The notes beneath the pieces were generated by a model. That model was not told the origin of the DNA. It saw only the letters and a list, made by a program, of their open reading frames with translations, and did not search any database. Positions 48,238 to 57,892 of a stretch of 64,000 nucleotides of DNA are shown here, piece after piece. The position numbers and the translations under genes are program-made. The first letter of the stretch is position 1, and each line of letters starts with the position of its first letter. This DNA comes from Cellvibrio sp. PSBB006 (GTDB taxonomy: Bacteria; Pseudomonadota; Gammaproteobacteria; Pseudomonadales; Cellvibrionaceae): NCBI RefSeq assembly GCF_002162135.1, contig NZ_CP021382.1, positions 1,736,001-1,800,000 of the forward strand, given 5' to 3'.

Positions 48238-48870
48238 TTAGCGAGGCAGGCTGGCGGCTTCGCGAGCCAAACGCTCAATCTCATCCCAACGGCCCGCTTT
48301 CATCAATTCCTTGGGCGCCATCCAGGTCCCACCAACGCAGGCTACATTTGGCAACGCCAGATAAGTCGGCGCTTTGGCCAGATCAATGCCACCAGTCGGA
48401 CAAAAGGTAATTTGCGGCAGCGGACCACCGATAGATTTCAACATCGGTACACCACCCGCCGCTTCCGCCGGGAAGAACTTCTGATGCGTGAAACCCTCGA
48501 CCAACAAGCGCATAGCTTCTGTGGGTGTCGCCACGCCGGGTAGCAAAGGCACAGCAGACGCTTTGGCAGCTTCAATCAGGGCCGGCGTTGTACCGGGGCT
48601 GACAAGAAATGTGGAGCCAGCTTTTACCGCCTTTTCCAGATCAGCGGGGGTAATAATAGTCCCGGCACCGATCACCGCATCAGCGGGAAGATTTTCAACC
48701 ATGGCGGTAATAGCATCCAGGGCACAAGGGGTGCGCAGGGTAATTTCGAGAACTTTCAAACCGCCGTTGTAAAGTGCTTGCGCCAATGGCACAGCATCTT
48801 CGATACGCTCCACAACCATTACCGGTATTACGGGGGCGACTTTGACAATTTCGTTGACTGGTAAACCCAC
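48238..48870 (-). CDS. eda: KDPG aldolase (2-dehydro-3-deoxyphosphogluconate aldolase)
   Basis: A 210-residue class I aldolase that splits KDPG to pyruvate and glyceraldehyde-3-phosphate, the last specific step of the Entner-Doudoroff pathway. Schiff-base lysine K131 lies in HQKFFPAEAAGG, with E42 in LEITLRT and the phosphate loop CPTGGI. It is third after zwf and pgl, 65 bases past pgl. Confidence 0.97.
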   Translation of the reverse strand: MGLPVNEIVKVAPVIPVMVVERIEDAVPLAQALYNGGLKVLEITLRTPCALDAITAMVENLPADAVIGAGTIITPADLEKAVKAGSTFLVSPGTTPALIEAAKASAVPLLPGVATPTEAMRLLVEGFTHQKFFPAEAAGGVPMLKSIGGPLPQITFCPTGGIDLAKAPTYLALPNVACVGGTWMAPKELMKAGRWDEIERLAREAASLPR

Positions 48871-48935
48871 TATTTATCCCTCACTGCCTGACATTTAAAA
48901 ATATGGTTTGGTTTGCTTGTACAACACACCAGGTA

Positions 48936-49646
48936 CTAGGGCGCCCAATAGACGGTGATCGGCACCTGTTGCTGCTGCAATACTGCACGCACGGGCATTT
49001 CAGCTACATCGGTACCCGCCAAGGCCTGGCGCAGCACATTCAATTTTTCCTCGCCAGTAATCAATAACAACAAAGAGCGTGAACGCAACAAGCCAGCCAG
49101 ACTCAAGGTCATCCGCTCAACGGCTGTGCCCGTCACTTCGCTCTGCTTGGCCGTGATCGCAGCACAGAGATGTTCGCTGTTAGCATCCAGCGCTTCCGAC
49201 AAGCCTTCAGCATGAGGAAACAGAGACGCCGTATGCCCGTCGGAGCCCATGCCGAGGATGGTGACATCAAACGGCTGCGCCAATTGCTGGTATGCACTTT
49301 CGCAATCTGCCAGCCCTTCCGCCGGCGTATCAGCCGTATTCTTCATGCCGACCAAATTGGCTTTGGCCGCATTGTTTTGCATCAGTGTGCGAACGATAAA
49401 AGCTTCGTTACTTTTTTCGTGATCAAAATCAACCCAGCGTTCATCGACCAACGCAACGTACACGGATTCCCACTTTACGTCAGCCACACTTAAAGCTTTG
49501 TATAACGGCTCCGGCGAACTGCCACCAGACACCATAAATGTGGCTTCACCGCGCCCGTCCACCGCTTCGCGTAACGCGGTAAGACATTCTTCCTGTAAAG
49601 CCGCGATCATGTCAGCGCGGTTATCAAACAATTTTTCAACAAGCAT
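48936..49646 (-). CDS. pgl: 6-phosphogluconolactonase
   Basis: A 236-residue lactonase of the DevB/SOL type that hydrolyses 6-phosphogluconolactone. Signatures: FMVSGGSSPEPLYKAL, ALVDERWVDFDHEKSNEAF and GMGSDGHTASLFPHAEGL. Its ATG overlaps the zwf stop by one base (TAATG), which implies coupled translation. Length matches the family. Confidence 0.96.
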   Translation of the reverse strand: MLVEKLFDNRADMIAALQEECLTALREAVDGRGEATFMVSGGSSPEPLYKALSVADVKWESVYVALVDERWVDFDHEKSNEAFIVRTLMQNNAAKANLVGMKNTADTPAEGLADCESAYQQLAQPFDVTILGMGSDGHTASLFPHAEGLSEALDANSEHLCAAITAKQSEVTGTAVERMTLSLAGLLRSRSLLLLITGEEKLNVLRQALAGTDVAEMPVRAVLQQQQVPITVYWAP

Positions 49647-51124
49647 TAAACTTCCTCGCTGGCAAACACATCATCCATATTGAACCATTCGCGACCGTCG
49701 GCATGAATCATCTCATCCGCCCCACGAGGCCCCCATCCACCCGCTTTATAAAATTGTGGATTATTCTCAGGGCGCTGCCAGGCTTCGATAATCGGATCAA
49801 TCCAGGACCAAGCTGCCGCAACTTCTGCACGATGGATAAACAAACTCGGGTCATTAGCGGCGGCGTCAAGCATCAAACGCTTGTAAGCGTCGCTGAAGAA
49901 GTCTTTGTAGGTATCCGCAAAATTAAAATTCAGAACCACCGGGCGCAATTCAGTTTCGTGCTTCTCCAGGTTTTTGGAGGTCATGATAATTTTGATGCTC
50001 TCTTCCGGTTGCAAACGAATAACCAGACGATTCGGTACAGTACGGCCGGCGGATTCAGGATAAACGCGGTGTGCTACATCTTTGTATTGAATAACGATTT
50101 CGGCAAAACGTTGTTTCATCCGCTTACCGGTACGCAAATAAAAAGGTACGTTAGCCCACCGGGAACTATCGATGTGCGCACGGATGGCAACGAAGGTTTC
50201 GATTGAGCTGGAACCTCCCAGCTCTTCCTGATAGCTGGGCACGGCCTTGCCGTTAATCTCACCAGCCGCATATTGGCCGCGCACGGTATTGAAACGCACC
50301 GCATTGCCTGTCAAAGGACGCAGGCTTTCCAGCACTTTCAATTTTTCTGCACGAATACGCTCGGCTGTCATCTTGTTCGGTGACTCCATCGCCACCAGAC
50401 ATAACAACTGAAGAATATGGTTTTGCACCATGTCACGCAGTGCACCGGCATCGTTATAAAAGCTGGCGCGACCTTCGAGGCCGACGGTTTCAGAGATAGT
50501 GATCTGTACGTTATCGATTGTCTTGGCATCCCACAGATGCTCAAACATGCCATTGGCAAACCGCAGCGCCAACAGGTTCTGTACGGTTTCTTTACCCAGA
50601 TAGTGATCGATGCGGAAGATGCAGTTTTCGTCAAAATACTCGGCAATCTGGCTGTTGATTTCTTCAGCACTGACCGCGTCATAACCAAGCGGCTTTTCCA
50701 CAACGACACGAGCGGACTTGGTGATCAAATTCATTTCTGACAGGTGTTTACAGCACACACTGAACACAGAAGGTGGAGTTGAGAGATAAAAAACGCGTTG
50801 TTTATTGCCGCTGTTCAGCAGTGCAGCAAGATCTTCCCAATGCTCATCTTTTTTCGCGATATCAACAAAGATCGGGTGAATACACTGAGCAAATTTGTCC
50901 CAATCAGCCGCGACGAATTCGCCTTCGCGCAAATGCTCCTGCGCCGCATTGCGAACTTTATCTTTATATTCTGCAACAACCTGGGTATTGCGGCAGGTCG
51001 GAATAATGCGGGTACCTTCGGGTAATTCACCATTGCGATGGGCACGGTATAAACCTGGCACCAGTTTGCGCAGCGCCAAATCGCCAGCGCCGCCAAAGAT
51101 GACAAAATCAAATGCTTCGAGCAT
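49646..51124 (-). CDS. zwf: Glucose-6-phosphate 1-dehydrogenase
   Basis: A 492-residue NAD(P)-dependent enzyme that oxidises glucose-6-phosphate to the lactone. The N-terminal nucleotide site FVIFGGAGDLALRKL and active-site region FRIDHYLGKETVQNL are present, with a typical C-terminal domain. It is downstream of edd by 93 bases and overlaps pgl. Confidence 0.97.
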   Translation of the reverse strand: MLEAFDFVIFGGAGDLALRKLVPGLYRAHRNGELPEGTRIIPTCRNTQVVAEYKDKVRNAAQEHLREGEFVAADWDKFAQCIHPIFVDIAKKDEHWEDLAALLNSGNKQRVFYLSTPPSVFSVCCKHLSEMNLITKSARVVVEKPLGYDAVSAEEINSQIAEYFDENCIFRIDHYLGKETVQNLLALRFANGMFEHLWDAKTIDNVQITISETVGLEGRASFYNDAGALRDMVQNHILQLLCLVAMESPNKMTAERIRAEKLKVLESLRPLTGNAVRFNTVRGQYAAGEINGKAVPSYQEELGGSSSIETFVAIRAHIDSSRWANVPFYLRTGKRMKQRFAEIVIQYKDVAHRVYPESAGRTVPNRLVIRLQPEESIKIIMTSKNLEKHETELRPVVLNFNFADTYKDFFSDAYKRLMLDAAANDPSLFIHRAEVAAAWSWIDPIIEAWQRPENNPQFYKAGGWGPRGADEMIHADGREWFNMDDVFASEEV

Positions 51125-51217
51125 GGGGGTTAATCCTGTGTTCGACTTCTAGATCGGTTGATGTGCGGCGTTACCGCAGCCGCTCTTGATACAAACAAGG
51201 GCTGCAATAACCAATGG

Positions 51218-53035
51218 CTACCAGTTAAATACCGTAGCACCCTCTTCGGCCAATCCTACTGTGGCACGGAAGGGAGCAAACAACTCGCGCCCCATGCCGT
51301 AGTGACTGCCGGATAAATCCACTTGTGCGTGTTGCCGGGCTTGCAACTCCGCCTCACTGACCAACAATTCCAGTTTGCCGGTTTCTGCATCCAATTCAAT
51401 CATATCGCCGTCCTGAATCAGGCCAATGGGACCATTGTCCAATGCCTCAGGCGTCAAATGGATAGCGGCGGGAATCTTACCAGACGCGCCAGACATCCTG
51501 CCATCAGTAACCAGCGCAACGCGGAAACCCCGGTCCTGTAAAACCCCTAATGCGGGTGTCAATTTGTGCAATTCGGGCATACCACACGCTTTGGGGCCCT
51601 GAAAGCGCACCACAGCGATAAAATCCTTGTCCAATTCGCCGCGCTTGAAGGCCGCTTGCATGTCTTCCTGCGTGTGGAAAACGACTGCGGGTGCTTTTAC
51701 TTTGCGATATTCCGGCTTAACCGCCGACACCTTGATAACACAACGTCCCAAATTGCCCTTTAATAACTTCATGCCGCCTTCAGAGCTGAAAGGTTTATTG
51801 GCCGGGCGAAGCACGGCATCATCCAAGCTTTCTGAAGGCGCATCGCGCCAGACGATCTCACCGTTATCCAGGAAAGGTTCTTTGCAGTAAGGCGCCAAAC
51901 CACCCTCTCCCATCACAGTCTTCACGTCATCGTGCAGCAGACCTGAGGCGCGCAACTCGCGCATCAGATAGCCCATCCCACCCACAGCCTGGAAGCGATT
52001 GATATCAGCCAGGCCATTGGGATAAATGCGACACATCAGGGGGGTAATATCAGAGATATCAGAGAGGTCTTGCCAATTGACAATAACACCCGCCGCACGG
52101 GCAATAGCCATAATATGGATAGCGTGATTGGTTGAGCCACCCGTCGCCATCAAGCCAACCATACCGTTGACAATTGATTTTTCATCGACAATGTCGGCCA
52201 GCGGTGTGTAGTTGCCTTTTGCTGACGTAATGCTACCCAGTTGTTGAACAGCGGCATTGGTTAAGGCATCGCGCAGAGGGGTATCGGGATTAACAAATGA
52301 ACTGCCAGGTAAATGCAGCCCCATAATCTCCATCAACATCTGATTGCTGTTAGCCGTGCCATAGAATGTACAGGTGCCCGCGCCGTGGTATGACGCACTC
52401 TCAGCCTCAAGCAATTCTTTACGACCGACCTTACCTTCCGCAAATAACTGGCGAACGCGAACTTTATCGGCATTGGGCAAGCCGGGCGTCATAGGCCCAC
52501 CAGGAATGAAAATCGTCGGCAATTGGCCGAATGACAGCGCACCTATTAATAGACCCGGCACAATCTTGTCACAAATACCGAGGCACATCACACCGTCAAA
52601 CATGTCGTGCGACAGCGCTACGGCCGTTGCCATGGCGATCACGTCGCGACTGAACAGCGACATATCCATACCATCGCGCCCTTGTGTAACACCATCACAC
52701 ATCGCCGGCACTCCACCGGCAAATTGTGCGGTCATGCCGATGCCATGGGCTGCTTTCTTGATGGGCTCCAGATAGGTGCCGTAGGGAACGTGGGCTGACA
52801 GCATCTCGTTATAGGCTGAAACCACGCCCAGATTGGGGGCATCGCCTTCTGCCAAAGCATGCTTATCGTCTTGACCGCAGGCGGCAAAACCATGCGCCAG
52901 ATTACCGCAGGATAAACGCTTGCGAGCGGGGCCGTTGCTGTGCATCCTGGCCACTCGCTCCATATAAGCCGCACGGGTCGCGCGACTTCTCTCAATGATT
53001 CGGTCGGTAATATCGACGAGTCTGGGGTCGGTCAT
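51218..53035 (-). CDS. edd: 6-phosphogluconate dehydratase
   Basis: A 605-residue iron-sulfur dehydratase of the IlvD/Edd family that turns 6-phosphogluconate into KDPG. Signatures: [15 protein letters not shown] with a cluster-type cysteine, [27 protein letters not shown] and [27 protein letters not shown]. Start 53035 ([13 protein letters not shown]) matches the family; 21 upstream in-frame codons are not used. First gene of the leftward Entner-Doudoroff run. Confidence 0.97.
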   Translation of the reverse strand: MTDPRLVDITDRIIERSRATRAAYMERVARMHSNGPARKRLSCGNLAHGFAACGQDDKHALAEGDAPNLGVVSAYNEMLSAHVPYGTYLEPIKKAAHGIGMTAQFAGGVPAMCDGVTQGRDGMDMSLFSRDVIAMATAVALSHDMFDGVMCLGICDKIVPGLLIGALSFGQLPTIFIPGGPMTPGLPNADKVRVRQLFAEGKVGRKELLEAESASYHGAGTCTFYGTANSNQMLMEIMGLHLPGSSFVNPDTPLRDALTNAAVQQLGSITSAKGNYTPLADIVDEKSIVNGMVGLMATGGSTNHAIHIMAIARAAGVIVNWQDLSDISDITPLMCRIYPNGLADINRFQAVGGMGYLMRELRASGLLHDDVKTVMGEGGLAPYCKEPFLDNGEIVWRDAPSESLDDAVLRPANKPFSSEGGMKLLKGNLGRCVIKVSAVKPEYRKVKAPAVVFHTQEDMQAAFKRGELDKDFIAVVRFQGPKACGMPELHKLTPALGVLQDRGFRVALVTDGRMSGASGKIPAAIHLTPEALDNGPIGLIQDGDMIELDAETGKLELLVSEAELQARQHAQVDLSGSHYGMGRELFAPFRATVGLAEEGATVFNW

Positions 53036-53366
53036 GTTGGTACCATTTCTCGATAAGGCTGCCACGGGATGCAGTGACAGTTGATAAAGCCACTGCAAAA
53101 GTCATAGGTACTGTCAGCTGCTGGCTTCAGGATCATCAGCCTTAACACCGGCGCTCAGGCGCCGGTTAAACCCGCTTACTGCTCATCAGGTGAATTGGTA
53201 TCACTACCAACCTACCGCTCTTTGAGCATCGGTTACATGCAGTACCTTTTTCTCTTGGCGATCAATATTGGTGATCTTTAAAGGCTGCCAAAACAGCCGC
53301 TGTGACCTCCCGCGATACATTGCCGCAGGATAATCCCAGCTCTTCTCTCACTCCCAACAGCCGAGA
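53036..53366. other. Control region between pgi and edd
   Basis: No gene. It carries an operator-like palindrome (53195-53210), a hairpin (ACCGGCGC 53147-53154 with GCGCCGGT 53159-53166, loop TCAG) and a GATCA/TGATC inverted pair (53260-53264, 53272-53276). The edd promoter should lie here, but I could not place its -35 and -10 with confidence. No clear terminator for pgi. Confidence 0.6.
53195..53210. promoter_or_regulatory. Operator-like palindrome upstream of edd
   Basis: TTGGTA-N4-TACCAA, with perfect six-base arms, 160 bases before the edd start. The size and central TA steps resemble sites bound by LacI-family sugar repressors, and TGGTA...TACCA half sites are known from such regulators. 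No repressor gene is present in the window. Confidence 0.5.
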
Positions 53367-55022
53367 TTACTGCTGTTTGTGTTTTGCTTGCTTGTAGTAG
53401 TCTATCAGATTGCGGGTAGAGGCATCGTGATGGGCGCTGACCGCTTTATCCGCTGCCAACTCTGGCTGAATGCCCGCAGCAAGAACCTTGCCCAACTCCA
53501 CGCCCCACTGATCAAACGAGTAAATCTCCCAGATAATGCCCTGCACAAAGATCTTGTGTTCATAGAGCGCAATCAATGCACCCAGGGTACGGGCATCCAC
53601 TTTGTTTAATAACAAGGTATTGGTGGGGCGATTGCCACGATGCACCTTTTGCGGTACCAATTCTTCAATGCGCGCTTCGGATAATCCTTTGGCACTCAAC
53701 TCACTCCGCACTTGCTCAGCATCAATGCCCTGCATCATGGCTTGAGACTGGGCAAAGAAGTTGGCCATCAATGCATCATGGTGGCCGGACACATCGATAT
53801 TGCTGGCGACAGATCCAATAAAATCCGCTGGGATAATATCGGTGCCCTGATGAAGCATCTGGTAAAACGCATGTTGACCGTTGATGCCCACTTCACCCCA
53901 GACCAGCGGAACACTGCCGTAGGAAATTTGCTCCCCTGCCCAATTTACAGACTTACCATTGCTCTCCATCTCAGCCTGCTGCATGTATGCAGGAAAGCGA
54001 TGCAGGCACTGGTCGTAGGGCAACAAAGCCTGGGCGGTATAATTCAGGAAATTGCGATTCCAGATGCCTATCAAGGCCAGCATAACCGGTGCGTTTTCTG
54101 CCAGGGGAGCTTGTTTGAAATGTTGGTCCATTTCATAAGCACCTTGCAGCAGCTCTTTAAACCGCTCATACCCCAGAGACAATACAATAGGCAAGCCGAT
54201 GGCAGACCACAGGGAAAACCGGCCGCCAACCCAATCCCACATATCAAAAATATTTTCTTCCGCAACACCGAATTCGGTAACCAATTTGCGGTTGGTGGAA
54301 ACGGCCACAAAGTGACGCGCAATAGCACTGCGCTCTTTAGCTGCCTTAAGAAACCATTGCTCGGCGGTGCGGGCATTGGTCATGGTTTCAAGAGTGGTAA
54401 ACGTCTTGGAGGAGATAACAAACAGCGTGGTTTCAGGGTTCAGTTGAGCCAGAACTTCAGCCACCTGCACACCGTCCACATTGGAAACATAATGCATGGC
54501 GAGGCGGCCATCGCTGTAAGACTTGAGCGCTTCGGTGACCATCAGAGGTCCGAGGTTAGAACCGCCGATGCCGATACTCACAACATCCGTAATAGGTTTG
54601 CCGGTATAGCCCAGCCAATTGCCGGAACGAACCTCCTCCGAGAGCTTACGCATACGCTCAAGCTCGGCATTAATAGCCGGACGAACGTCTTCGCCATCAA
54701 TCATGATCGGCCGACTGGATTGATCGCGCAAGGCCACATGCATAACGGCTCGATCTTCTGTGCGATTGATGTGCTCACCGGCAAACATCTTATCGCGCCA
54801 GGACTCCACATCAGTCTCTTGCGCCAGAGCCAATAAAGCAGCTTTGGTTTCTTCGGTGATCAGGTTCTTGGAGTAGTCGAACAGCAGGTGCGGAAGTTCG
54901 ATGGAGAATTTGGTAAAGCGGGAATCGTCTTCTTTAAACAATTCTTTGATATGGCGCTTTTTCATCTGTTGCGCATGGGCAACAAGCGCTTGCCAGGACG
55001 GTAAATCAGTGCGGCTAGCCAT
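53367..55022 (-). CDS. pgi: Glucose-6-phosphate isomerase
   Basis: A 551-residue enzyme that interconverts glucose-6-phosphate and fructose-6-phosphate. Signatures: VSIGIGGSNLGPLMV, DWVGGRFSLWSAIGLPI (PGI signature 1) and KVLAAGIQPEL near the C-terminal signature; catalytic E is in YMQQAEMESNGKSV. GGAG lies six bases before the ATG. It lets fructose-6-P from mannose or GlcNAc use enter the Entner-Doudoroff route encoded downstream. Confidence 0.97.
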   Translation of the reverse strand: MASRTDLPSWQALVAHAQQMKKRHIKELFKEDDSRFTKFSIELPHLLFDYSKNLITEETKAALLALAQETDVESWRDKMFAGEHINRTEDRAVMHVALRDQSSRPIMIDGEDVRPAINAELERMRKLSEEVRSGNWLGYTGKPITDVVSIGIGGSNLGPLMVTEALKSYSDGRLAMHYVSNVDGVQVAEVLAQLNPETTLFVISSKTFTTLETMTNARTAEQWFLKAAKERSAIARHFVAVSTNRKLVTEFGVAEENIFDMWDWVGGRFSLWSAIGLPIVLSLGYERFKELLQGAYEMDQHFKQAPLAENAPVMLALIGIWNRNFLNYTAQALLPYDQCLHRFPAYMQQAEMESNGKSVNWAGEQISYGSVPLVWGEVGINGQHAFYQMLHQGTDIIPADFIGSVASNIDVSGHHDALMANFFAQSQAMMQGIDAEQVRSELSAKGLSEARIEELVPQKVHRGNRPTNTLLLNKVDARTLGALIALYEHKIFVQGIIWEIYSFDQWGVELGKVLAAGIQPELAADKAVSAHHDASTRNLIDYYKQAKHKQQ

Positions 55023-55420
55023 GGAGCACTCCGTAAGTACAAGTCTGCATTGGGTTGATTCCTGTAGTGGTCTGGTTACCGTTGGGTAGATCTGTGTCCC
55101 CTTGCGGCATTCACAAACACATAGCGCGATGCAACCCTGCCCACCTCCCTGACCGGGCTTACCTGCTGGATATTCGGGTAAAGCTCGGTAAAGAAAGGCC
55201 CCTCAAAGGCAGGGCTGACATAAAATTCGACGGTGCAAAAAGCCCGCTATCATAGGCAGATGGTCCCTAAGTGTCAATTCGCTCTCAAGTCGACCAGGTC
55301 AGGTAGCGGTGGTTCCCGATAATAATTTCTACGGCGTTCGTATTCGTTTACTGATTCCTTTATTTCATTACACCTGCTGATTATGCTGTGCTTACTATTA
55401 TTTGACGGAGCACTTCTCAC
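55023..55420. other. Intergenic region with pgi promoter and long leader
   Basis: No gene. On the minus strand it carries a strong sigma70 promoter (55249-55277), which gives pgi a leader of about 220 bases. Within the leader CCCTGCC (55135-55141) can pair with GGCAGGG (55208-55214). On the plus strand it must hold the promoter of the GH84 gene; none was placed with confidence. Confidence 0.6.
55249..55277 (-). promoter_or_regulatory. Sigma70 promoter for pgi
   Basis: On the minus strand -35 TTGACA (55272-55277, six of six) and -10 TATGAT (55249-55254, five of six) with a 17-base spacer. Expected start is near 55242, some 220 bases before the pgi ATG. Confidence 0.8.
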
Positions 55421-56500
55421 GTGAATAAAAATTCACCGTCACAACTCGGCATCATTGAAGGTTTTTTTGGCCGCAGCTGGCCGTGGCAAGCTCGTCAGGA
55501 TTACGCCGTTTTTTTAGCCAACACTGGCTATCATTATTATATTTATGCACCAAAAGATGACGCTTTTTTGCGCAAACGCTGGCAAGAAGATTGGCCCACT
55601 GAAACATTTGCCCAGCTACAGGCGTTGCGCAATGCTTATCGTCAATATCATATTGATTTCGGTATCGGATTAAGCCCTTACGAGCTATACCGTGAGCCCT
55701 ACCCGGAACGCAACTCCAAATTAATAAAAAAAATCAACCGGTTAAATCAACTGGAACCCGATATTTTATGTTTACTGTTTGATGACATGCGTGGCGATCT
55801 ACCGCAACTGGCCGAAATTCAATGTGAACTTGTCCAGTGCGCAACCGATCACAGCAACGCCAAGCACATTATTTTTTGCCCGACGTACTACAGTTTCGAT
55901 CCCGTATTGGAAAAAGTGTTTGGCGCACGCCCGGAACATTATTGGGCGACATTAGGACAGCATATTGATCCGCAGGTTAATATTTTCTGGACTGGCCCCA
56001 AGGTTTGCTCAATCCAATACCCGCCGGAACATTTAGAGAAAGTTACCGACTTACTGCAACGCAAACCCTTTTTGTGGGACAACTACCCGGTCAATGACGG
56101 TGCCATAAAATCCAGGATCTTGCAGCTGCGTGCATTTGATCAGCCGCACAGTCAACTGCAAGGTAAAGTCGCCGGTCACGCCGTCAATCCTATGAACCAG
56201 CCCTGGCTTTCACGAATTCCGTTAGCGACCCTACCGAAAGCCTACCGGGAAAGCAGTACTTACAACCCTCAGCAAGCTTTTATTGATGCTTGCCATCAAC
56301 TTTGCGATCCCTTACTGGCAAACCAGATAATTGAAGATATTGCGTTATTACAAGATATTGGATTGAATAGTTTTTCTATAACAGAGCAGCAAGAGCTTGT
56401 TAAAAAGTACCAGGCTTTCGCAAACAATCCTTACGCAGCAGAAATAGTTGACTGGCTACAGGGTGGTTACCAATTTGATCCAGCATGTTTAACCGAATAA
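55421..56500 (+). CDS. GH84-type beta-N-acetylglucosaminidase (O-GlcNAcase-like)
   Basis: A 359-residue protein whose N-terminus LGIIEGFFGRSWPWQAR is the start of the GH84 catalytic barrel. The catalytic aspartate pair D121-D122 lies in LLFDDMRGDLP, as expected for substrate-assisted GlcNAc removal. Later segments IFWTGPKVCS and FLWDNYPVNDGA also match the family. No signal peptide is seen, so it should act in the cytoplasm on an imported or internal GlcNAc compound. GTG start with GGAG ten bases upstream. It is a bare catalytic unit, shorter than modular secreted GH84 enzymes. Confidence 0.88.
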   Translation: MNKNSPSQLGIIEGFFGRSWPWQARQDYAVFLANTGYHYYIYAPKDDAFLRKRWQEDWPTETFAQLQALRNAYRQYHIDFGIGLSPYELYREPYPERNSKLIKKINRLNQLEPDILCLLFDDMRGDLPQLAEIQCELVQCATDHSNAKHIIFCPTYYSFDPVLEKVFGARPEHYWATLGQHIDPQVNIFWTGPKVCSIQYPPEHLEKVTDLLQRKPFLWDNYPVNDGAIKSRILQLRAFDQPHSQLQGKVAGHAVNPMNQPWLSRIPLATLPKAYRESSTYNPQQAFIDACHQLCDPLLANQIIEDIALLQDIGLNSFSITEQQELVKKYQAFANNPYAAEIVDWLQGGYQFDPACLTE

Positions 56501-56646
56501 AAATCCTGACACTCATAACAACAAACAATGCATACAGAACTCATCTCAAACTTTCATTACCTTCGAATAACACTTATGCATCGCAGATAAGAGAAAGTTA
56601 GTTTGAGATAGATACTAAAATTTATCTTTAATAAGGAAACGGTGTC

Positions 56647-57813
56647 ATGAAGAAGAAAGTGTTCTCTTATCAGGCCAGCCTTTGGATCATTGCGCTGAGT
56701 CTTACGTGTTTAAGCGCATGCAATATTCTGGATAAGGCAGCAAACAAGCCAGATACCGAACAAGTAATCGATACAGCCAATCGCGTGGCCGATTGGCAAC
56801 TGGCGCACATGGGTTCCTTTAATTATGTGCGAACATTCCAGGATCATACCGAATATTCCCGCGGCTGGATTCAGGGCGCGCTTTTTGTTGGACTGGATCG
56901 CTGGGCCAACACAACACATAACACGCGTTATCAACACGCAGTTATCGCCAAAGGCGAAATGAATCAGTGGATGCCGGGAGAAAAAACCTGGCATGCTGAC
57001 GATCAGGTCATTGCTTTTTCCTATGCATCTGTTGCCGCAAGAAAAAATGACTTGTCGCTGGTGCAGCCCACACAGCAAGCACTTCAGGAAATACTGGCCA
57101 ATCGCGCAACCAATAGTCTGGAATATTTTTCTGATCCAACCCACCAAGGTGAGGCAACCTGCCAAAGGCGCTGGTGCTGGTGCGATGCATTATTCATGGC
57201 ACCACCCGTGTGGGCGGCAGTAGGAAAATTAACCGGTGATCCGGCATATCTGGATTATGTCGATGAAGAGTATCAGGCAACTATCGACTACCTGTTTGAT
57301 AAAGAAGAAGATTTATTCTACCGCGACGGCCGCTTTCTGACGCAGCGCAACAAAAATGGTAAAAAGATTTTCTGGAGCAGAGGCAACGGCTGGGTGTTCG
57401 CTGGTTTACCGCTACTACTGGAACAAATACCTGGTAATGATCCACGCCGACAAAAATATGAAAAACTTTTCCAACGCATGGCGGCCAAACTTATCACCTT
57501 GCAACAACCTTCCGGCTTCTGGCCCTCTTCGTTATTGGATAGTACGGAGTTTGATGTACCGGAAACCAGCGGCACAGGTTTTATGACCTTCGGGCTAGCC
57601 TGGGGCATAAACAACGGCCTACTGCCTCACGACCAATACCTGCCTGCTGTTAATGCTGGATGGTATGGACTGGCAAGCGCCGTTGATAATTCTGGCAAAC
57701 TGGGCTGGGTGCAACAGGTAGGCGCATCTCCGGAAAAAATTCTTCCTGGAGACACACAGCTTTATGGCGTAGGTGCTTTATTGCTGGCCGCATCAGAAAT
57801 GATAAAACTGTAA
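56647..57813 (+). CDS. GH105 unsaturated glucuronyl/galacturonyl hydrolase, lipoprotein
   Basis: A 388-residue lipoprotein (lipobox ending LSAC, lipidated C25). The domain is an alpha6/alpha6 barrel of the GH105/GH88 group: NRVADWQLAHMG, RGWIQGALFVGLDRW, TWHADDQVIA (candidate catalytic D118/D119), WCWCDALFMAPPVWA and FWSRGNGWVFAGL. These enzymes remove the unsaturated uronic acid left by pectin or other polysaccharide lyases. No lyase is encoded nearby in this window. AAGGAAAC precedes the ATG. Confidence 0.88.
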   Translation: MKKKVFSYQASLWIIALSLTCLSACNILDKAANKPDTEQVIDTANRVADWQLAHMGSFNYVRTFQDHTEYSRGWIQGALFVGLDRWANTTHNTRYQHAVIAKGEMNQWMPGEKTWHADDQVIAFSYASVAARKNDLSLVQPTQQALQEILANRATNSLEYFSDPTHQGEATCQRRWCWCDALFMAPPVWAAVGKLTGDPAYLDYVDEEYQATIDYLFDKEEDLFYRDGRFLTQRNKNGKKIFWSRGNGWVFAGLPLLLEQIPGNDPRRQKYEKLFQRMAAKLITLQQPSGFWPSSLLDSTEFDVPETSGTGFMTFGLAWGINNGLLPHDQYLPAVNAGWYGLASAVDNSGKLGWVQQVGASPEKILPGDTQLYGVGALLLAASEMIKL

Positions 57814-57892
57814 GACTGCTTTCTTAAAATCCATTGAGGCTGCCTATCCGACAACCTCAATGGATTTGCGTAACATGTTCACGCGGCAATAA

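Noticed and set aside
53712..54836. Plus-strand open frame of 374 codons over pgi
   Set aside because: It is opposite the intact pgi gene with no ribosome site or domain; a shadow frame.
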